Shown: positions 47,423 through 60,104, counted from the stretch's first letter. The stretch: 64,000 nucleotides of DNA from Calonectria ilicicola (GCA_020809705.1 CP085828.1:2108001-2172000); one strand, 5' to 3'. Notes: generated from the sequence alone by a model not told the origin. Made by a program: numbers and translations.

Positions 47423-50211
47423 TTATTTCATCTTTAGCCGAAACGCCATAAAGTCTTTAAACCGCTTCTCATGCTCATCACATGCCGCAAGCCATTGTTT
47501 TCGTACTTCACCATCTTGTTGTACCCAGCTAAAATATTCTTGAATCGCTCCATCGTGGCGAGACTCCAAGAACGAATATCCCTTCGATTTTCTCATATTT
47601 GCAATGTTGGCTTTTCGAGTAGCAAAATGCTCGACGACCCTACCGTTGAACTCATCCCACAGTTGCAAGTATACCTCAAACTCTTTGACGTACTTCTCCC
47701 AAGCAGTGGCATGAGGCTTCCTCCCGTTAAGTGCAACAGGAGGAAGTTGGGGAGCAGCAGGGGCTTGTGGGAAAAGCAGGGAAGGCGCTTTTGGAACCCT
47801 CATGGGGATCTCGGCCGATGGTTTGCTCTCGAAAGGCAGGTTGTCCTTTAAATCATTCATCGATTTCAACCCAGAGCTTTGTTGCGTGAAAGGGGCCACG
47901 TTCTTCAAGTCGGCGACGGTGGCCAAAAACTCCTCGCTGTCTTCTGATCCAGCGGTGTTTGGATCAAATGGTATTTTCTGAGGCACTTGGGGTTTCGTGT
48001 CGCCGTTGACACCCTCTGCATTCCCGGCGCGCCATTCTGGCCTCGAGGGTTCAACGTTGATGTTTCGAGGCCCGTTCAAAGATTCATACTTGTCACTTGG
48101 GACTGTTGATGGTGTGCCTGGGTTAGCAGGGGGACTATCGATGTCCATAGCCTGAGGGCTATCAACCGCAACTGGGCCTGGCTGTTGGGCTTTACGACCA
48201 GGCCATGGCATCTCCTCATCCTCCGCACTACTACTTTCCTCATCCCCTGCAGCAGCTCCATGTGGTCTGGTTGGTCTTCCCCTCCTTGAATTGTTTCGCG
48301 TGGCCCTAGTTGGCGATGTTGATTTTGCCTGAGGTGGTGGTGGAACAAAATTGTGAGGCCCAAATTGAGCTTTGCTCCACCCTTCTGCGTTGAATCCCGG
48401 CTCTGCTTTAGCACCAGGCTCGGGTGTGATACTTGAATCACTTCGAGAGACAGGAGGGCGTTTGTTCGGAGATTGTCGTCCACTTCGCGTGCCTGTAGCT
48501 TGTCGTGACTTTGTTGGAGTATCCTGTTCCGAGCCACCGGCGCTAAAGTGCCAAGAATCTGACTCATCGTCGTTTACAAACCTTGTGTTAATGTCATCGG
48601 TGTTGTTTCTCGAGAAAGGATGAGTTTTAGGAGAGTTGTTCGAAGCGAAGGTGTCATCACTTATATGGATGTTGAAACTGTTTGAGAAACAGGGGTCAGC
48701 ACGGCTGGCAACATTATTTCCTAGTTTTTGATTGTTGATTGTCCTGCTTTCAGTTGACCTTATCGACTTCGCATTTCGGATGAGCTGAGATAACAGTTCA
48801 TGTTGTTGCCGTTCAAATGGCGTCAACTGAATGGGGGAGTGGTGATCTCCACTGGGAGATGAGTCAAGGACGGAACAACTATCGGGATCAGAAAGGCATG
48901 CTGCATCATCTTGATGCGGGGTTGCGCGGTTTGGATGGGGATCACTGGCATCACCAGTTTGACTGGGGCTGCTATTTGAAGCGGACAAAGTAGTCCCGCT
49001 AGCATGTGCATAGGGCTGTGGAGTATCATACATTGACGGTTCGTCGGTGTTATTTTTAGTGGTTTCTAAACCGCCATTAGCTGTCTTGTTTATCTTGACG
49101 ACTTCGAGAACATACCTCTTCCAGCGGCAGCGGCATTTGCCGAAAACTTTTGACCGGTTCGAGTTTTCTTTAGGGGCATTTTGGGCCGATTTTCTGGGGG
49201 GAACTTCGAAGGTGATTCATCCCCTTGAGAGTCCGATGTCGATTCATCCATATACTTGGGTTTCGGGACACTGAAGCTGCGTTGTCTGGAGGGTGTCGGA
49301 ACATCTGGGGACGAAGTATCAGCCCGCGGTGGTTCACGGGCGCTCTTAGTTCGGTTCAAGGGAACAGATTCAGATGGATTAGTTCTTTCACCAGGTTGGG
49401 TTGGATAGGAACCACTTTGTCGAGGATCGGCTTGTTCCCTGAATTGCCTCAGGGGATCTGGCATGGGAGCTTGGCCAGGTTTTGCTGGATATGAATACTC
49501 ATGGGTGGCTGATTCCTGAGTTGGTTTCACGTTGTAGTTTGTGTTGTAATTGCTGCTTGCCACAGGAGGCTCGTCGCCATGCGCGGCCGATCGCGGATGA
49601 TAACCCGTTTTCCTCGTTCCGAAGGAAGCTTCGGCACGTTGCTTTGCGGACTCGGTTCTTGGAGGGGGTGGTGGTGGACCTGGTCGGGGTGGCTCGGCTG
49701 GCTTCTGGTTCCCTTTGCGCATATTCTCGAATGCGCGAGCGGCATTCTTTTTCATTTCAGGGTCCGAAGTAGCCTGCTTCGCGGTGGGAGGAACACCTTG
49801 GGAGAATCGAGTTTGCCATCTTTGTGCACCGGAGGGAGCAGGACGGGTCCCAGCATTGCGACGAGGAGGCGGCGGAAACTGGTCGCCAGCATTGGCCCAC
49901 GGGTTGCCTCTTACACCTGACGCGGTAGGGTATCTCGATCGAGTTCGGGAAGCATCATACTTGGCCTTTTGTTCAGGATCCGAGAGAACTTCGTGTGCAG
50001 ATTGGATAATCTGGAACTTAGCGTTGACTTCCTGCTCGTGCCCAGGGTTTCGATCCGGGTGATATTTCAAGGCTGCAAAGCAAGTTAATCAATGTAGCAT
50101 TTAAATCCGTGCGAGCCTCGTACCAAGCTTTCTGAACTGTTTCTTGATCTCTTGGACATCGGCTGAAGCAGGCAGCTCTAAGTCTGCATAGTAGTCTCGG
50201 GGTGTCCCCAT
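47423..50211 (-). CDS. J-domain (DnaJ/Hsp40) protein with long disordered region
   Basis: Three exons, 50211-50124, 50072-49116 and 49065-47423, 895 residues. The J domain occupies about 1-70: MGTPRDYYADLELPAS, QEIKKQFRKL|ALKYHPDRNPG with the HPD motif at 34-36, and AHEVLSDPEQKAKYD. About 700 residues of Pro/Ser/Asn-rich, evidently disordered sequence follow (PPRPGPPPPPPRTE; TPSRQRSFSVPKPK), with no Gly/Phe or Cys-rich DnaJ modules, making it a class C J-protein. The C-terminal 130 residues are again folded-looking and charged (HATAWEKYVKEFEVYLQLWDEFN, HEKRFKDFMAFRLKMK). The J domain should stimulate an Hsp70; the client is unknown. Typical of filamentous ascomycetes. Confidence 0.88.
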
Positions 50212-52451
50212 CGCAGTGGACGACCCGAATGCGTCGCAAACTTTGCTAATCGATGCGCGGAAAAAAAATTCGCGGGGTTTGTTGGAATGTGACTTCGTTG
50301 TAGAGAGATCAAAACCGTTTACGGCTTAAAAAGTGACGACTTTTGTTGTCTGAGAGACTGGTCAGCACTATGGCTAGCTATAGGTCTCGGCCCGGTCAGA
50401 TTGAATAGATATAATGGGATGGGGTCGTTGTCGGGAAGTGTTGGTTCGAGTGCTGTCGGGCCGTACAATCGTAGGTCCTGTGATCGCGTAGGTTCGGGGA
50501 AATTGGCTGCAATCCGCTGAAAGCGACTCGAGCTAAGTAGACGAATGTCCAGCTATGGAGGGTCGAGGGTGTCGCGAGGGAGGCGAGGGTGTCGGCGACT
50601 TTTGAGAAGGGGAGGGCAAAGTGAGGGAGCGGGCAGTCCGTGAAAAGATGCTGGGGGTGGGCAACAAGGAACAGCTGGGTCCGGGAATGCAAGGACTAGG
50701 CCTCCTCAATCGAGCCGGGCTTCTCACTCGAGATCAAATGCAGGGAAAACCCGAGGATCAACGAAGGAGATTGGGCCGCAGATTCGCAGAAAGGGTGCAG
50801 ACTTACCAGGATGACGTCAGGTTGATAGAGATGGGATGTGGTTTGAGGGAATGATGACAGGGACGAAGAGTGAGGCTGGCTAGAGAAGGTGAGACGGATA
50901 AGGGTGGAGAAAGAGTCAAGTCTCCGAAATGTGCGAGGTGCAGCGTGAAGGCTGAGGGCGAAATGCCGGACGCTGTGCAACATTTGAGATGGTGCACTGG
51001 GGTTGAGGTCACGGATGGAAGAAGTTGCACAGCAGGGGAGTCGCCGGGCTAGTGGAGAGGCAGCCCTCTGACCATACGAGAGAGCAAGTACCTCTGAATG
51101 TAAAATACACCACAGTGTACATACTGCGGGCCGCATCTGGGGACCGTGGCTCAGCACTCGGGAGGGCTGTCAGTGCCAGCTGTTCCAGGGTCTTGGGGCA
51201 CTAGCACCTGTTGCTTGAAAACCAGAGATGCCCAAGCCCCCGACCGTGAATCACTCTGGGGGCTCTGGTTCTCTACTAAAGGATGTCCCAAAATCTGTCT
51301 ACTTGGGATCGAATCATGATTTGTCAAGGGGGGTTTTTCCTGTTCGCAAGTGCCAATGAATCCGCCATCTACCTTCTTTCTGATGCTGCTTCGCAAAAAC
51401 CAAAGAAACAAAACAAGTTGCTAGTGGCGGGGTTATTGACCCGGCACCAAGCAACCAGCCCCACCTCAGGCTGTAATTACAGATGCACAACACACCCTTG
51501 TCCCTGATTCACTTGGTCGTGAAGCGACGTATTCACAGATGAACGAACTGGGAACCAAGCGGTAGCTCATATTAGTTATACTTGTGGTTAATGCCTCTCT
51601 TTGTTCTGCTTTTTTACGGCTGAACGCCTTTTCTGGCCAGCCAGGGAAGCGAGTCAGGTTCTGAACTGCAAACCACCTAAATCTTGATTCGCCTCAGATG
51701 ATGCCACTCAAATCATACAAACCCAGCACAAGCACGAGCACAAGCTATTGCACCCCACCCCAAGCGTGTGATATTATCGTCATCACGGAACGGGCACATA
51801 AGAATAGAATATAAATCGTCCAGGGTCTCGAGCGCCCGCCACAATACAGCTTAGCACACGCGCAATACCCTCGACACTGCCACCGCTCCCACCAAAGTCC
51901 AAGAGCATAGCCTCGTTCCAGCCACAGTTGTGTCAACAACTGAGAACAATCAAATAGCAAGCCTCTGTGGGATTACAAAACAAAATTCCTTCTCCCGGCA
52001 CCTTTGATGCCTTGCGCTGCATTTGGCATTTAACTTAGCATATCTCGATATAAGAGAATGGTAAGAAGCGGACGATCGCTGCCTGTTCAATCCGTCCAAT
52101 GAGGCTTCCGTATGTCTAGATGATGAGATGCATGTGACCAACGCACGTCAACGTAGTTTACCCCACAGCAATGTGAACAAACCATGTCGGCAATACGTGC
52201 TCTGCTATTAGTCTCACGATAGGCCAAATTCAGTTGCACTCAGATGTCAAGATAGATGTTCTCTTCAACGCCGTGACATGTGTATTGTATTGCCATCATG
52301 ATGCCTTGAGTGAAAACCCAAAAACTCTTTTGTTATCAAGCATACATTAAGGGGTCTTCCAAATACAATCCGCGCCACCGTCGCAATGCTAATCAACGTT
52401 GTCCCAACAATTATTCTACTATCATCTGCCATTCATTCAATCATTTCCAAC
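50212..52451. other. Long intergenic region, no gene seen
   Basis: About 2.2 kb. A CRE-like TGACGTCA core appears at 50813-50820 (GATGACGTCAGG). Several short frames occur on both strands but none has domain-like or ordinary amino-acid composition. May include the long promoter and leader of the J-domain gene and the 3' UTR of the CUE gene. Confidence 0.4.
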
Positions 52452-53095
52452 TCAGTTTGTCTGTACAGCCTTTTCTGCTGCAATCTTTGCCTCCATCTTC
52501 CTCCTGGCTGCCAAAATCATCTCGTCCCTTCTTTTTTGCAGAGAGGCATGTCGCTCTTCCCTGTTCGAGCTCCAACCTTTTCCATCCTTGTCGGCCTCCT
52601 CTGATATCGTGGTCCCGACCTTGTCCTTCAGATTATATCGAGTAATCAAGTCCGGCTGTGCCGGCTTCTCTGGTTGTCGGGGTGCTATCGTTGTACTGGT
52701 GCTGCTGCCACCTTGAGGTGCAGGAGGCTGAAAGGTGATCGGGGGCTAAGAAGGCATTGTTAGCAAGTCACCTGTACTGAATTGTCCCTTATAGATGCTA
52801 GCTGCTAGAAAGTGGCCACTCTTACCGTATCGAGCCGACCGGCGAGGATGCGCTCGGTTGTGTTTTGGATATTGCCGCCGTTTCGCTGCAAGTCCCACAG
52901 AATGCTTCGTCTGTCTGTCTGCGGAAACATCTGTTGTATTCTCTCAACGGCGACTTCTCTTGAACGCAGCAAGGCCTCGGGCGACCTGGTTGGCTGCCGA
53001 GGGGCGGATCCTCCAAAGAATAGATAACGGACTATCAGGCCGAAGACAACCATGATAGCCACAAAGTATGGCAGCGAGATCTGTTCGTTTGACAT
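52452..53095 (-). CDS. CUE-domain ER membrane protein, Cue1-like
   Basis: Two exons, 53095-52826 and 52745-52452, 187 residues. One N-terminal membrane helix (about 9-28, PYFVAIMVVFGLIVRYLFFGG) is followed by a CUE domain at about 48-90 with REVAVERIQQMFPQTD (the MFP ubiquitin-contact motif) and ILWDLQRNGGNIQNTTERIL. The C-terminal region is Pro/Ser-rich, then a charged helix (RHASLQKRRDEMILAARRK). This is the layout of yeast Cue1, which recruits and activates the E2 Ubc7 for ER-associated degradation, and the C-terminal helix could be the Ubc7-binding region. The match is by architecture; the exact orthologue is not proven. Confidence 0.82.
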
Positions 53096-53893
53096 GGTTG
53101 CGTCGGTAGAGCCAGGTGTTGGTGTACTTGGGTCTCAAGGTGTGGTAGACAGGTTCGAGTTCGGAGGGTAGGAAGGCGTTGGATTCGAGGGCAATTGGAA
53201 ATTGGCAGAACCGGTCTTCGTAGAGGCTATCTGCACAATGAAGCTGTTGCACTTGTCATAAAACCAAGGTCATGAGTTAGTGGCCATCTGGGTGTAATCA
53301 CAACCTTGATATCAGGACAGAGTTGAGAGCTTGGAATCCCACGTTCGTCGCCACCATACATCTGGCGTAAGCCCACCTACCGTGGCTGAACCTCGGCTAA
53401 TTTAACCTACCAGCCTCTCACGCGACACCACACCAGAGGATTGATCAATCGTCACCACAATCGCCGAATCACTGAAGTGCGAGCAAGGGTAGCTGCAAGA
53501 AGCCCAATGGTTAAAAAAACACACTGTATTTCCCGTGCTTTCGCCGTAAGCTAGCTTTAGTCATGTGGTTCCCAACCCAATCTCATCATCACAATGTCCA
53601 GACACCACCAGATAGATATACAAACATTCACTCGCACGTGCGCCTCATGAACTTGCTTTCTCGAGACGGGGAAGCATCCTGTATTAACCCGGTGCAGCCC
53701 TCAAATCCAGGTGACAAACCGTCCGCCTTGATGACCAGATTGTACCGTCCCAGAACCCACCTTGTGCCAACAGACCCGATCCATAACCGCAAGAAAAAGT
53801 CCGATGGTACACCTTCCCTGGCTAGAACCAGCCATGCCGTAGCATCACATCACCCGATCTATCCCTGAAAGTTTCCAATCAAGTTGATAAAAA
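53096..53893. other. Intergenic between the CUE gene and NOT2
   Basis: CUE-gene promoter, then the 3' flank of NOT2. A 101-codon frame at 53563-53868 lacks protein character. Nothing else seen. Confidence 0.45.
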
Positions 53894-56289
53894 TTATGGC
53901 ACGATAGGTGCCTGGTTGAGAGTCGTATCTAGATCACCGTAGTGCAACGTGAATTCCCGCTGAAGAATTTAGTAACCGCGAAACACCCTCTTGGAAGCTA
54001 ATTGATCACTTACTCGCTCTTTCCGCCATGATGAAGTATCCCAAACAATGTAATAGCCTCGCTCATGGTTTGGGCTAAGTATTTGTGGAGTCATGTGTTC
54101 ATCTTTGGTGAGCCAGACTTGGAGCTTTTTGTGCCAGCGCCAATTGCGAGAGTGTCTGTTCAAAATAAGTACAATGTTCGACAGGAAAGGGCTTTCTAAA
54201 ACTCACAACTCTACTGCTGCCATCTGCTGCTTGATATCAGCCGGACAGCTATAGAAGATCCAGAACAGTGTCTCTTCGTTGAAACTCTGAATCTTGCTCT
54301 CAATCGGTTGGACATTTGTCACGTTGTAGCATTCAGGTAACCGAAATTTGCTAGCGTTTGCCGTTGGTCTAGGAGGAGCATCGTCGAACAAGGAGTAGAT
54401 CTGTGTTGAGAAGAGACTGCGATAATTAGTTTTAGACAATTCACAATCGTAACCTCCAGACTTACTCTGGAGAGCCCATATCCAGACCGAGAGATGTAGG
54501 GTCCATACCCACAACCATGGCATGATAGTCTGGGTAGTTGTTCATCAACGTTCGCAATCCTTTAATTCCCCACTTGTCCACAGCCGGCATGCCAGAGAGT
54601 GGATCAACCAGTTCAGGAGCCTGGTCACTCTCTTCCTTAGATTTAGCCACGGAGATGTCGTTACCGGGAGAGAGAACGTCAGGGTCTTGAGAGATTCCAT
54701 CATTTGCGGATGAAATAGGGCCAGAACCATCTTCTCGGGGCTTTTGTCTCGCATCATCCTCCAGTCCAAGCATCTTACCATCTTGTAGCCGAGAGGAGCC
54801 TGTAGCAGTCAGCATACCTGCATGGCAGGAAGAATAGACAACTCACCAGGCGCGCCGACTCCTGGTGGTGATCTTAATTCGCTTGCTCGGGTGTTGGCCG
54901 AAAGCGCATTCAGAAGGCCATTCCCCCGGTTTCCTTGCGTGAGCCCTGGTGCCGCAGTCTGAGGGCCGAAGCCCAGGGATGACATCAGGCTTGCCGTGCG
55001 ATCAGAGCCGATTTCTCCATTTGCCGTTCTGTTCAACGGAGGGAAATCGTCGACGCTAGTGGCCTGGACTTGGGATGATTGGGCACCCATACTGCCTTGG
55101 TTTCCAAATCGGAATGATCCTTGTACGGAAGGCATACGGGACGAATTGGGGCTAAAGAGGTCATCCTGACCTCCTTGTTGGGAGGACAGGGGCGTGGATT
55201 GGTTGCGCTGGATCGGGCCACCTAGATTTCTAGATCCAGAGGCCGACCACATTGAGGCTTGGTTAGAATTGGAGAGCTGGGAGTTGTTGGATAATGAAGG
55301 AAATTCCCTGTAATCTAGTCAGCGCGAACAGTTCTCAAACCATACACGGCGATAATGCATATCGTCAAGACCATGAATAGCAAGAAACGAAGTTTTACCC
55401 CTTCACAATGGAGGCATAAGCCAAGCCATATGACTTATTGAGTGTTGCACAAGTGTTTCTCACGCTATTGCGCTTTCCAACTAGTCTGGGTTTCTTTGGG
55501 TTGTGCAAGTCCATGACGAACTTGGGGTGGAATGTGGGGGGAGCGATACAAACAGGAAAGAATAGGGACAAACATACGACAGATCAAGAGGTGTTGCAGG
55601 TTGCGAACCGCTCAGGCTTTGTGCGAAACTGACATTACCGCCGAGTTGACGGTTGGGGTTTTGAAGACCGGCACCACCCATCGGCACGCCTCCCCCAAAC
55701 GCCCATCCTGAGCTATTGTTCCCTGTATTCGTAGCGCACTGGTCAGCCCCTCACAATAGCAAACTAGCCGCTGCGTGGCAGCATCAAGCAAATTTTAATC
55801 GTACCTAGCTTTCCACCATTTGGTAACCGGTTCGATCCTGCTCGTCCTGGCTGTTGAGGCTGCTGTTGACCTCCAAAACCACCAGGCATTCCGCGGAGTG
55901 TTTGTGGCACTGCCCCTACCGTTCGAAACCTTGGTCAGCCGTTGTTCGATCGATTGATCCAGACGCCGCCAGCCTTGGGCACTGCGACACGGAAACCCTC
56001 TTCATCCACCGCCATTTCATTGGCACCTCGCATTGGCCTGGTGATGGTTGAGATATTGTGCCCTAGTGGCGATGGAACATCAGGGCAAGGGAGGGGCACG
56101 GTCACGAGGCACAGTGCAAGAGCACAGAAGTCCTGAAAGCTGGCGCACAACTTCGCTTCTTGTTGGTTCGACGTCTTCTGGTCTCATAGCGGCGAAATGG
56201 GCTCGTGATATCGCAGATTGGGCAAACAGCGGGGTCTAAGGCTGAGGAGGGACGACGTGGTTGGGAGCGATCCTACCTGGCCGATTCAT
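53894..56289 (-). CDS. NOT2: CCR4-NOT complex subunit Not2
   Basis: Eight exons, 56289-56277, 55915-55805, 55722-55578, 55307-54847, 54799-54466, 54416-54207, 54155-54014 and 53959-53894, 493 residues, phase kept. Not2 is a scaffold subunit of the CCR4-NOT deadenylase and transcription regulator and pairs with Not3/Not5. The N-terminus is Gly/Gln-rich and disordered (MNRPG|AVPQTLRGMPGGFGG). The middle carries LQNPNRQLGGNVSFAQSLSG, DLSEFPSLSNNS and DDFPPLNR, conserved in fungal Not2. The C-terminal NOT box (about 345-493) has KWGIKGLRTLMNNYP, LDMGSPD|LFSTQIYSLFDD, ETLFWIFYSCPADIKQQ, NWRWHKKLQVW and EFTLHYGDLD. The first coding exon is only 13 nt and its intron is 361 nt. Ends APIVP. Confidence 0.93.
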
Positions 56290-56681
56290 GATTGCTTGGA
56301 TCGCACGAGCGACTTGGTCTAGGGGGCGCGGGTGTTCGTAGGTGTTATTTTCGAATATCGGGCTTCTCGAGGTCGCAGTCGACCGTGAGGTAAGGTTTGT
56401 GAGCGTCGAGGAGGTGCTTGCACTCTGGCTGCTCTGTCGAGAAGGCTGTGAAGGCTCGATGCACCTTGGAGCCCGTGGCCGGATTCAAGTGGGTCCGCAC
56501 CGACAGCAATGGCCCCGCCAATCACATCTTTTTAAGCGGGCCAAGGCTGACGGCCATGGCTGACCTCACAAACTACTTGCACACAATTAATTGCTTGGTG
56601 ATGTCTGGAGGTGGCTTTAGCGCACGCGCTTCTCGCGTCATGTGAAGCTCTGCATGTGCTCTATTTATGCATCTATCGAAT
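56290..56681. other. Intergenic, NOT2 promoter and ZNG1 3' end
   Basis: About 390 bases between NOT2 start and ZNG1 stop on the same strand; nothing else seen. Confidence 0.45.
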
Positions 56682-58088
56682 TCACTTGATGGTGCGCTGA
56701 AAGCTGGTCGCAAAGTCCACACTGGCCACGTTCTTGCCGATCAATATGATCTTGCCTTCAACAGGGCCCTCATCCTCGTGAGGGCTATCATTGATCTCGA
56801 AAACCTCCCTTACTCCCTGAAGCATCTTGATGTCACCATTCTCAAATACCAGGCGTCCCTTGGAACGATGTATCTCGAACTTGCCGGCCTCGTCTGTGTC
56901 AGGAAGTCTACTATCCCACAACACGGCCCGTAGCCAGTGGTCCACGAGGTCCAATTGGTCAAGCCGGAGGCGAGTGACGGGAATCGCCACAGTTGAAATT
57001 GTCTGCACGAGTCAGCTACACAAACCTCATCATTTTCATACCCTCGCCTCCAAACACTTACAGGATCAAGATGACTGTGTCCCTTGGCACTAGCTGCTGC
57101 TTCGTCAAATTGGTCATAAGCGTGTAGATCTAGTAGGAAGCCCTCAAGCTGAGGCACAATGCTCCTTTCTGTCATGTGGATTTTTGCAAGCCCGTTGATG
57201 GACTCAATCCTCGCTCTGACAGCGCTTAGCTCCTCTTTGCTAACCATGTCGGTCTTGTTAATGACGATGACGTCGGCATGCGAGATCTGGACGTGCGCAG
57301 TCGTCAAAAGGGGACCATGGTCATCATGATCGTGCTGACTTTCAAGTTTCCCGGTCTGGTCTTCAAGACTTCGCAAAATGTTTTTCGCGTCCACCAAGGT
57401 GACAATGCCATCTAGGTAAATAGTGCTTCCGAGGCCCTCGTCGACCCAGAACAGGGGTGCCAAGTTACCAGGATCCGCAAGTCCAGTAGTTTCAAGCAGG
57501 ATGTAATCGAATGCACCCTTCTTCTCCATCAAAGACTCGATGGCATTAACGCCCGTATCCCTAGCTACATTAGTTGGTCCGGCGAGGAGGTGTATGGCGG
57601 CTCACTTTACCGAACAGCAAATGCAGCCGTTGCCAACTTCAAGCCACTCTTCAACTTGCTCTCCTCCCTTGTTTACCGTAAGGGACTTCTCAATGTCAAG
57701 TGCTGGAAGTCCCATTTAGAGAAACAGCTCATCAGGGGCTAGGGGAAAACCTACAATCTCCAAATTCTAACCAGTATATGAGTACTACACCTAAGGGTGG
57801 GGGTTGGGTTGATGAGGGATGACGAACCGTTCATAATAACTGCAATTTTCTTGCCATGTTGAGCTGTTAGAATGTAATTCAACAGGGTTGTTTTCCCTGC
57901 TCCTAGATACCCTAAAAAAAAACATCAGATCCAATGAGACCTCTAGATTGCAAAAATAATATGCAATATCTTATCTTACCCGTCACAATAGTAATCGGTA
58001 CTTTGACTGTGACTTCTTCCTGAATGTCACCGTCGGGGTTGGTGGTGGTGTCGATCAGCTCTGGAGGGGCATCGTCGTCAAAATCCAT
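56682..58088 (-). CDS. ZNG1: COG0523/CobW GTPase, Zng1-type zinc metallochaperone
   Basis: Six exons, 58088-57980, 57911-57828, 57766-57755, 57702-57606, 57560-57062 and 57002-56682, 373 residues. G3E GTPase motifs are all present: Walker [10 protein letters not shown] (37-45), the metal-binding CICC at 95-98 within [16 protein letters not shown] (124-131) and NKTD (202-205). A His-rich loop QHDHDDHGP at 176-184 is typical of zinc-handling members. The C-terminal CobW_C domain includes [16 protein letters not shown]. Family role: GTP-driven zinc delivery, in eukaryotes to methionine aminopeptidase. The third exon is a 12-nt micro-exon encoding part of EFGDS, flanked by normal GT/AG sites. The N-terminal METAP-contact motif (CPELVP in animals) reads APPELID here. 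Confidence 0.92.
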
Positions 58089-58516
58089 GTTGGGCTGGTG
58101 GGCGTCAGAGCCGTTGCCAAGTGTGCACAGTTTCAGGTACCGTATTTAAATTATACGATATTTGTGATATTCCAGGCTTAATTTCGTCTCTAGTCTGGCT
58201 CGTCTCGAAAAGAGAAATCGAAATTGGGTGTCAATACCACACAGCCCACACTCTTTACGCCAATTCCGTCATCTGGGGTGGTTCACTTACACGGTCCCCG
58301 ATACATGCATAAGCGCCCGCATGTATGCACATATCGAGCTCCTCAGAAACACAGCCCACGCCGCCAGCGCAGCGTGGGTCAGGCCAAATGGCCAGCCTCG
58401 TCGTTTGTCTTAATCGCCAGCAGCCCATTCCCCCGTCCAACATTGTCGCAACTCGCCGTCTCGACGAACCCCCAAGCTGCACGCTGCAGCATCCTCTCAT
58501 TTGGCACAAACAAAAG
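58089..58516. promoter_or_regulatory. Divergent promoter, ZNG1 / MOB3-like
   Basis: 428 bases between two outward-facing start codons, so it must serve both genes. No single motif stands out with confidence. Confidence 0.5.
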
Positions 58517-60104
58517 ATGTCGCTCGCACCTAGCTCGCCCCGATTACCAAGCCCTCCGCCGCCAGTAGAGATCCAGATTGGATCTCCGTCTGGCGGCCAA
58601 CCAGCCAGTCCCCAGACAACGCCGTCTGAGCAAACGCTTCTTGACGCGAGCTCCAGACGACGCATCCACCCTGGAACAAAGGCTGCAGATATGGCTGCTG
58701 GTCCTCCCTTGATACCCCTTCAGGAGGTTCGTCATTGCGCCTCCACGTTCGCTAACAGAAGCTAACTGCCGCCAGCTGGACTCGGCATTTCAACTTCAAG
58801 AACATCTAGCCGCCCTTCACTGTTACCATACCGCCTCCAACACACAACCACTCTCCCGGGCGACCGCTCTTCAGCTTGCGCAACCTCCACCTGGCATCGA
58901 CCGTACCATCTGGCTCTACGAGCTTTGCCGATTTCTCATCTCGCAGTGCAACTCCCTCATCGTTGGCTTCCTCTTCGACACCCCTCCATGCAGTGCCAGC
59001 ACATGTCCCGAGATGCGCGCCTCAGAGTGGCAATTCCTATGCGCCGTCCACGAACAGCCCAAGAGTTGCTGCGCCATCGACTATTGCTGTCATACCTTGG
59101 ATTGGGCAGCTAACGTCGTCACGGACCAAAAGATATTCCCCAGCCGATTCGTCGTCCTCAGCGATAATCATAGTAAGAATGTCGGTGTCAAGAATCTGGT
59201 CAATGTCTTTCGTCGACTGCATCGGATATTTGCGCATGCTTGGTTCCAGCATCGCGGCGTCTTCTGGTCAGTCGAAGGGCAGACCGGCCTTTACGTGTTT
59301 TTCAAAACAGTCTGTGATCTCTACGACTTGCTTCCTGCAGAAAACTACAAACTTCCTCCTGAGGCCGAGGGGCTTGAAGCCCCAGTGGAACACGAAGCTG
59401 AGAAGCCTGCACCAACCATCTTGAAGCCCCATGTCCAGCAACGCGGTCCTGGCAATGAAGATGACAACCTCCATGTCAGAACCAATACACGACGGCACAT
59501 CAGGAGCAGCCCATCAACAGGCAGTGCTGTCACAACCGTGATTGAGGCAGAGGAGGAAGAGGCAGATGGTGTATCGCGAAGACTCAAGAACATGCACATT
59601 TCATCCTCTTCTGCCCTGGACGAAGGACCTGAGGTGGCAGAAGTTCCCGTAATAGTCGAACAATCCGTCATCGAACAATCGTCGGTTCCAGATAACGGCT
59701 CTACGGATGAAGATGAGGAAGAAGATGTCGACGAAGATGCTTCAGATGCGGACCAGACAATTGTTGGGGCAGGCCTCGACTCCGAAGCGATGGACGACGA
59801 CAACGGTGAACCAACTAAAGAATCTGCGCCGCCGCAAGAGTCTACTGCTCCCGGAAATGATGATGTGAATGACAAGCCCGTCGGCGAGTCTCAAGACGGA
59901 GAAAAGCCCGAAGTGCCGTCAGAAATACCAATTGAACATCCATCGACAGAATCTGAGGACATCGCCAAGGACACCGCCTCTGGATCTGAATCCGATCCTG
60001 AGCAACCGGCGGGAGAAAGCAACCAGATAGAGCCCAAGGGCGAGGAGGAGAAGGACCCTGCGGAAGCCCCCTCCAAAACGGAGCCAGCCGAGGAAGGGAA
60101 ATAA
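58517..60104 (+). CDS. MOB3: MOB/phocein-family protein, Mob3-like (STRIPAK)
   Basis: Two exons, 58517-58726 and 58776-60104, 512 residues. The N-terminus (about 1-65) is Ser/Pro-rich and disordered. The Mob1/phocein fold spans about 70-265: WLYELCRFLISQCNSLIVG, the zinc-site cysteines in PPCSASTCPEM, EWQFLCAVHEQPKSCCAIDYCCHTLDWA, and the zinc-binding histidines of FRRLHRIFAHAWFQH. The last 240 residues are acidic low complexity (TDEDEEEDVDEDASD; Glu/Pro/Ser-rich). Animal phocein is about 225 residues, so both extensions are fungal. In Sordaria the homologue MOB3 is part of STRIPAK and needed for hyphal fusion and fruiting-body development; I infer the same here. Confidence 0.88.

Noticed and set aside
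50396..51157. Frames of 98-153 codons upstream of the J-domain gene
   Set aside because: Ser/Pro/His/Leu-rich, mutually overlapping, no conserved motif or splice-supported extension.
55935..56150. 71-codon frame inside the first NOT2 intron
   Set aside because: Does not join in frame to exon 2 and family sequence is fully explained without it.
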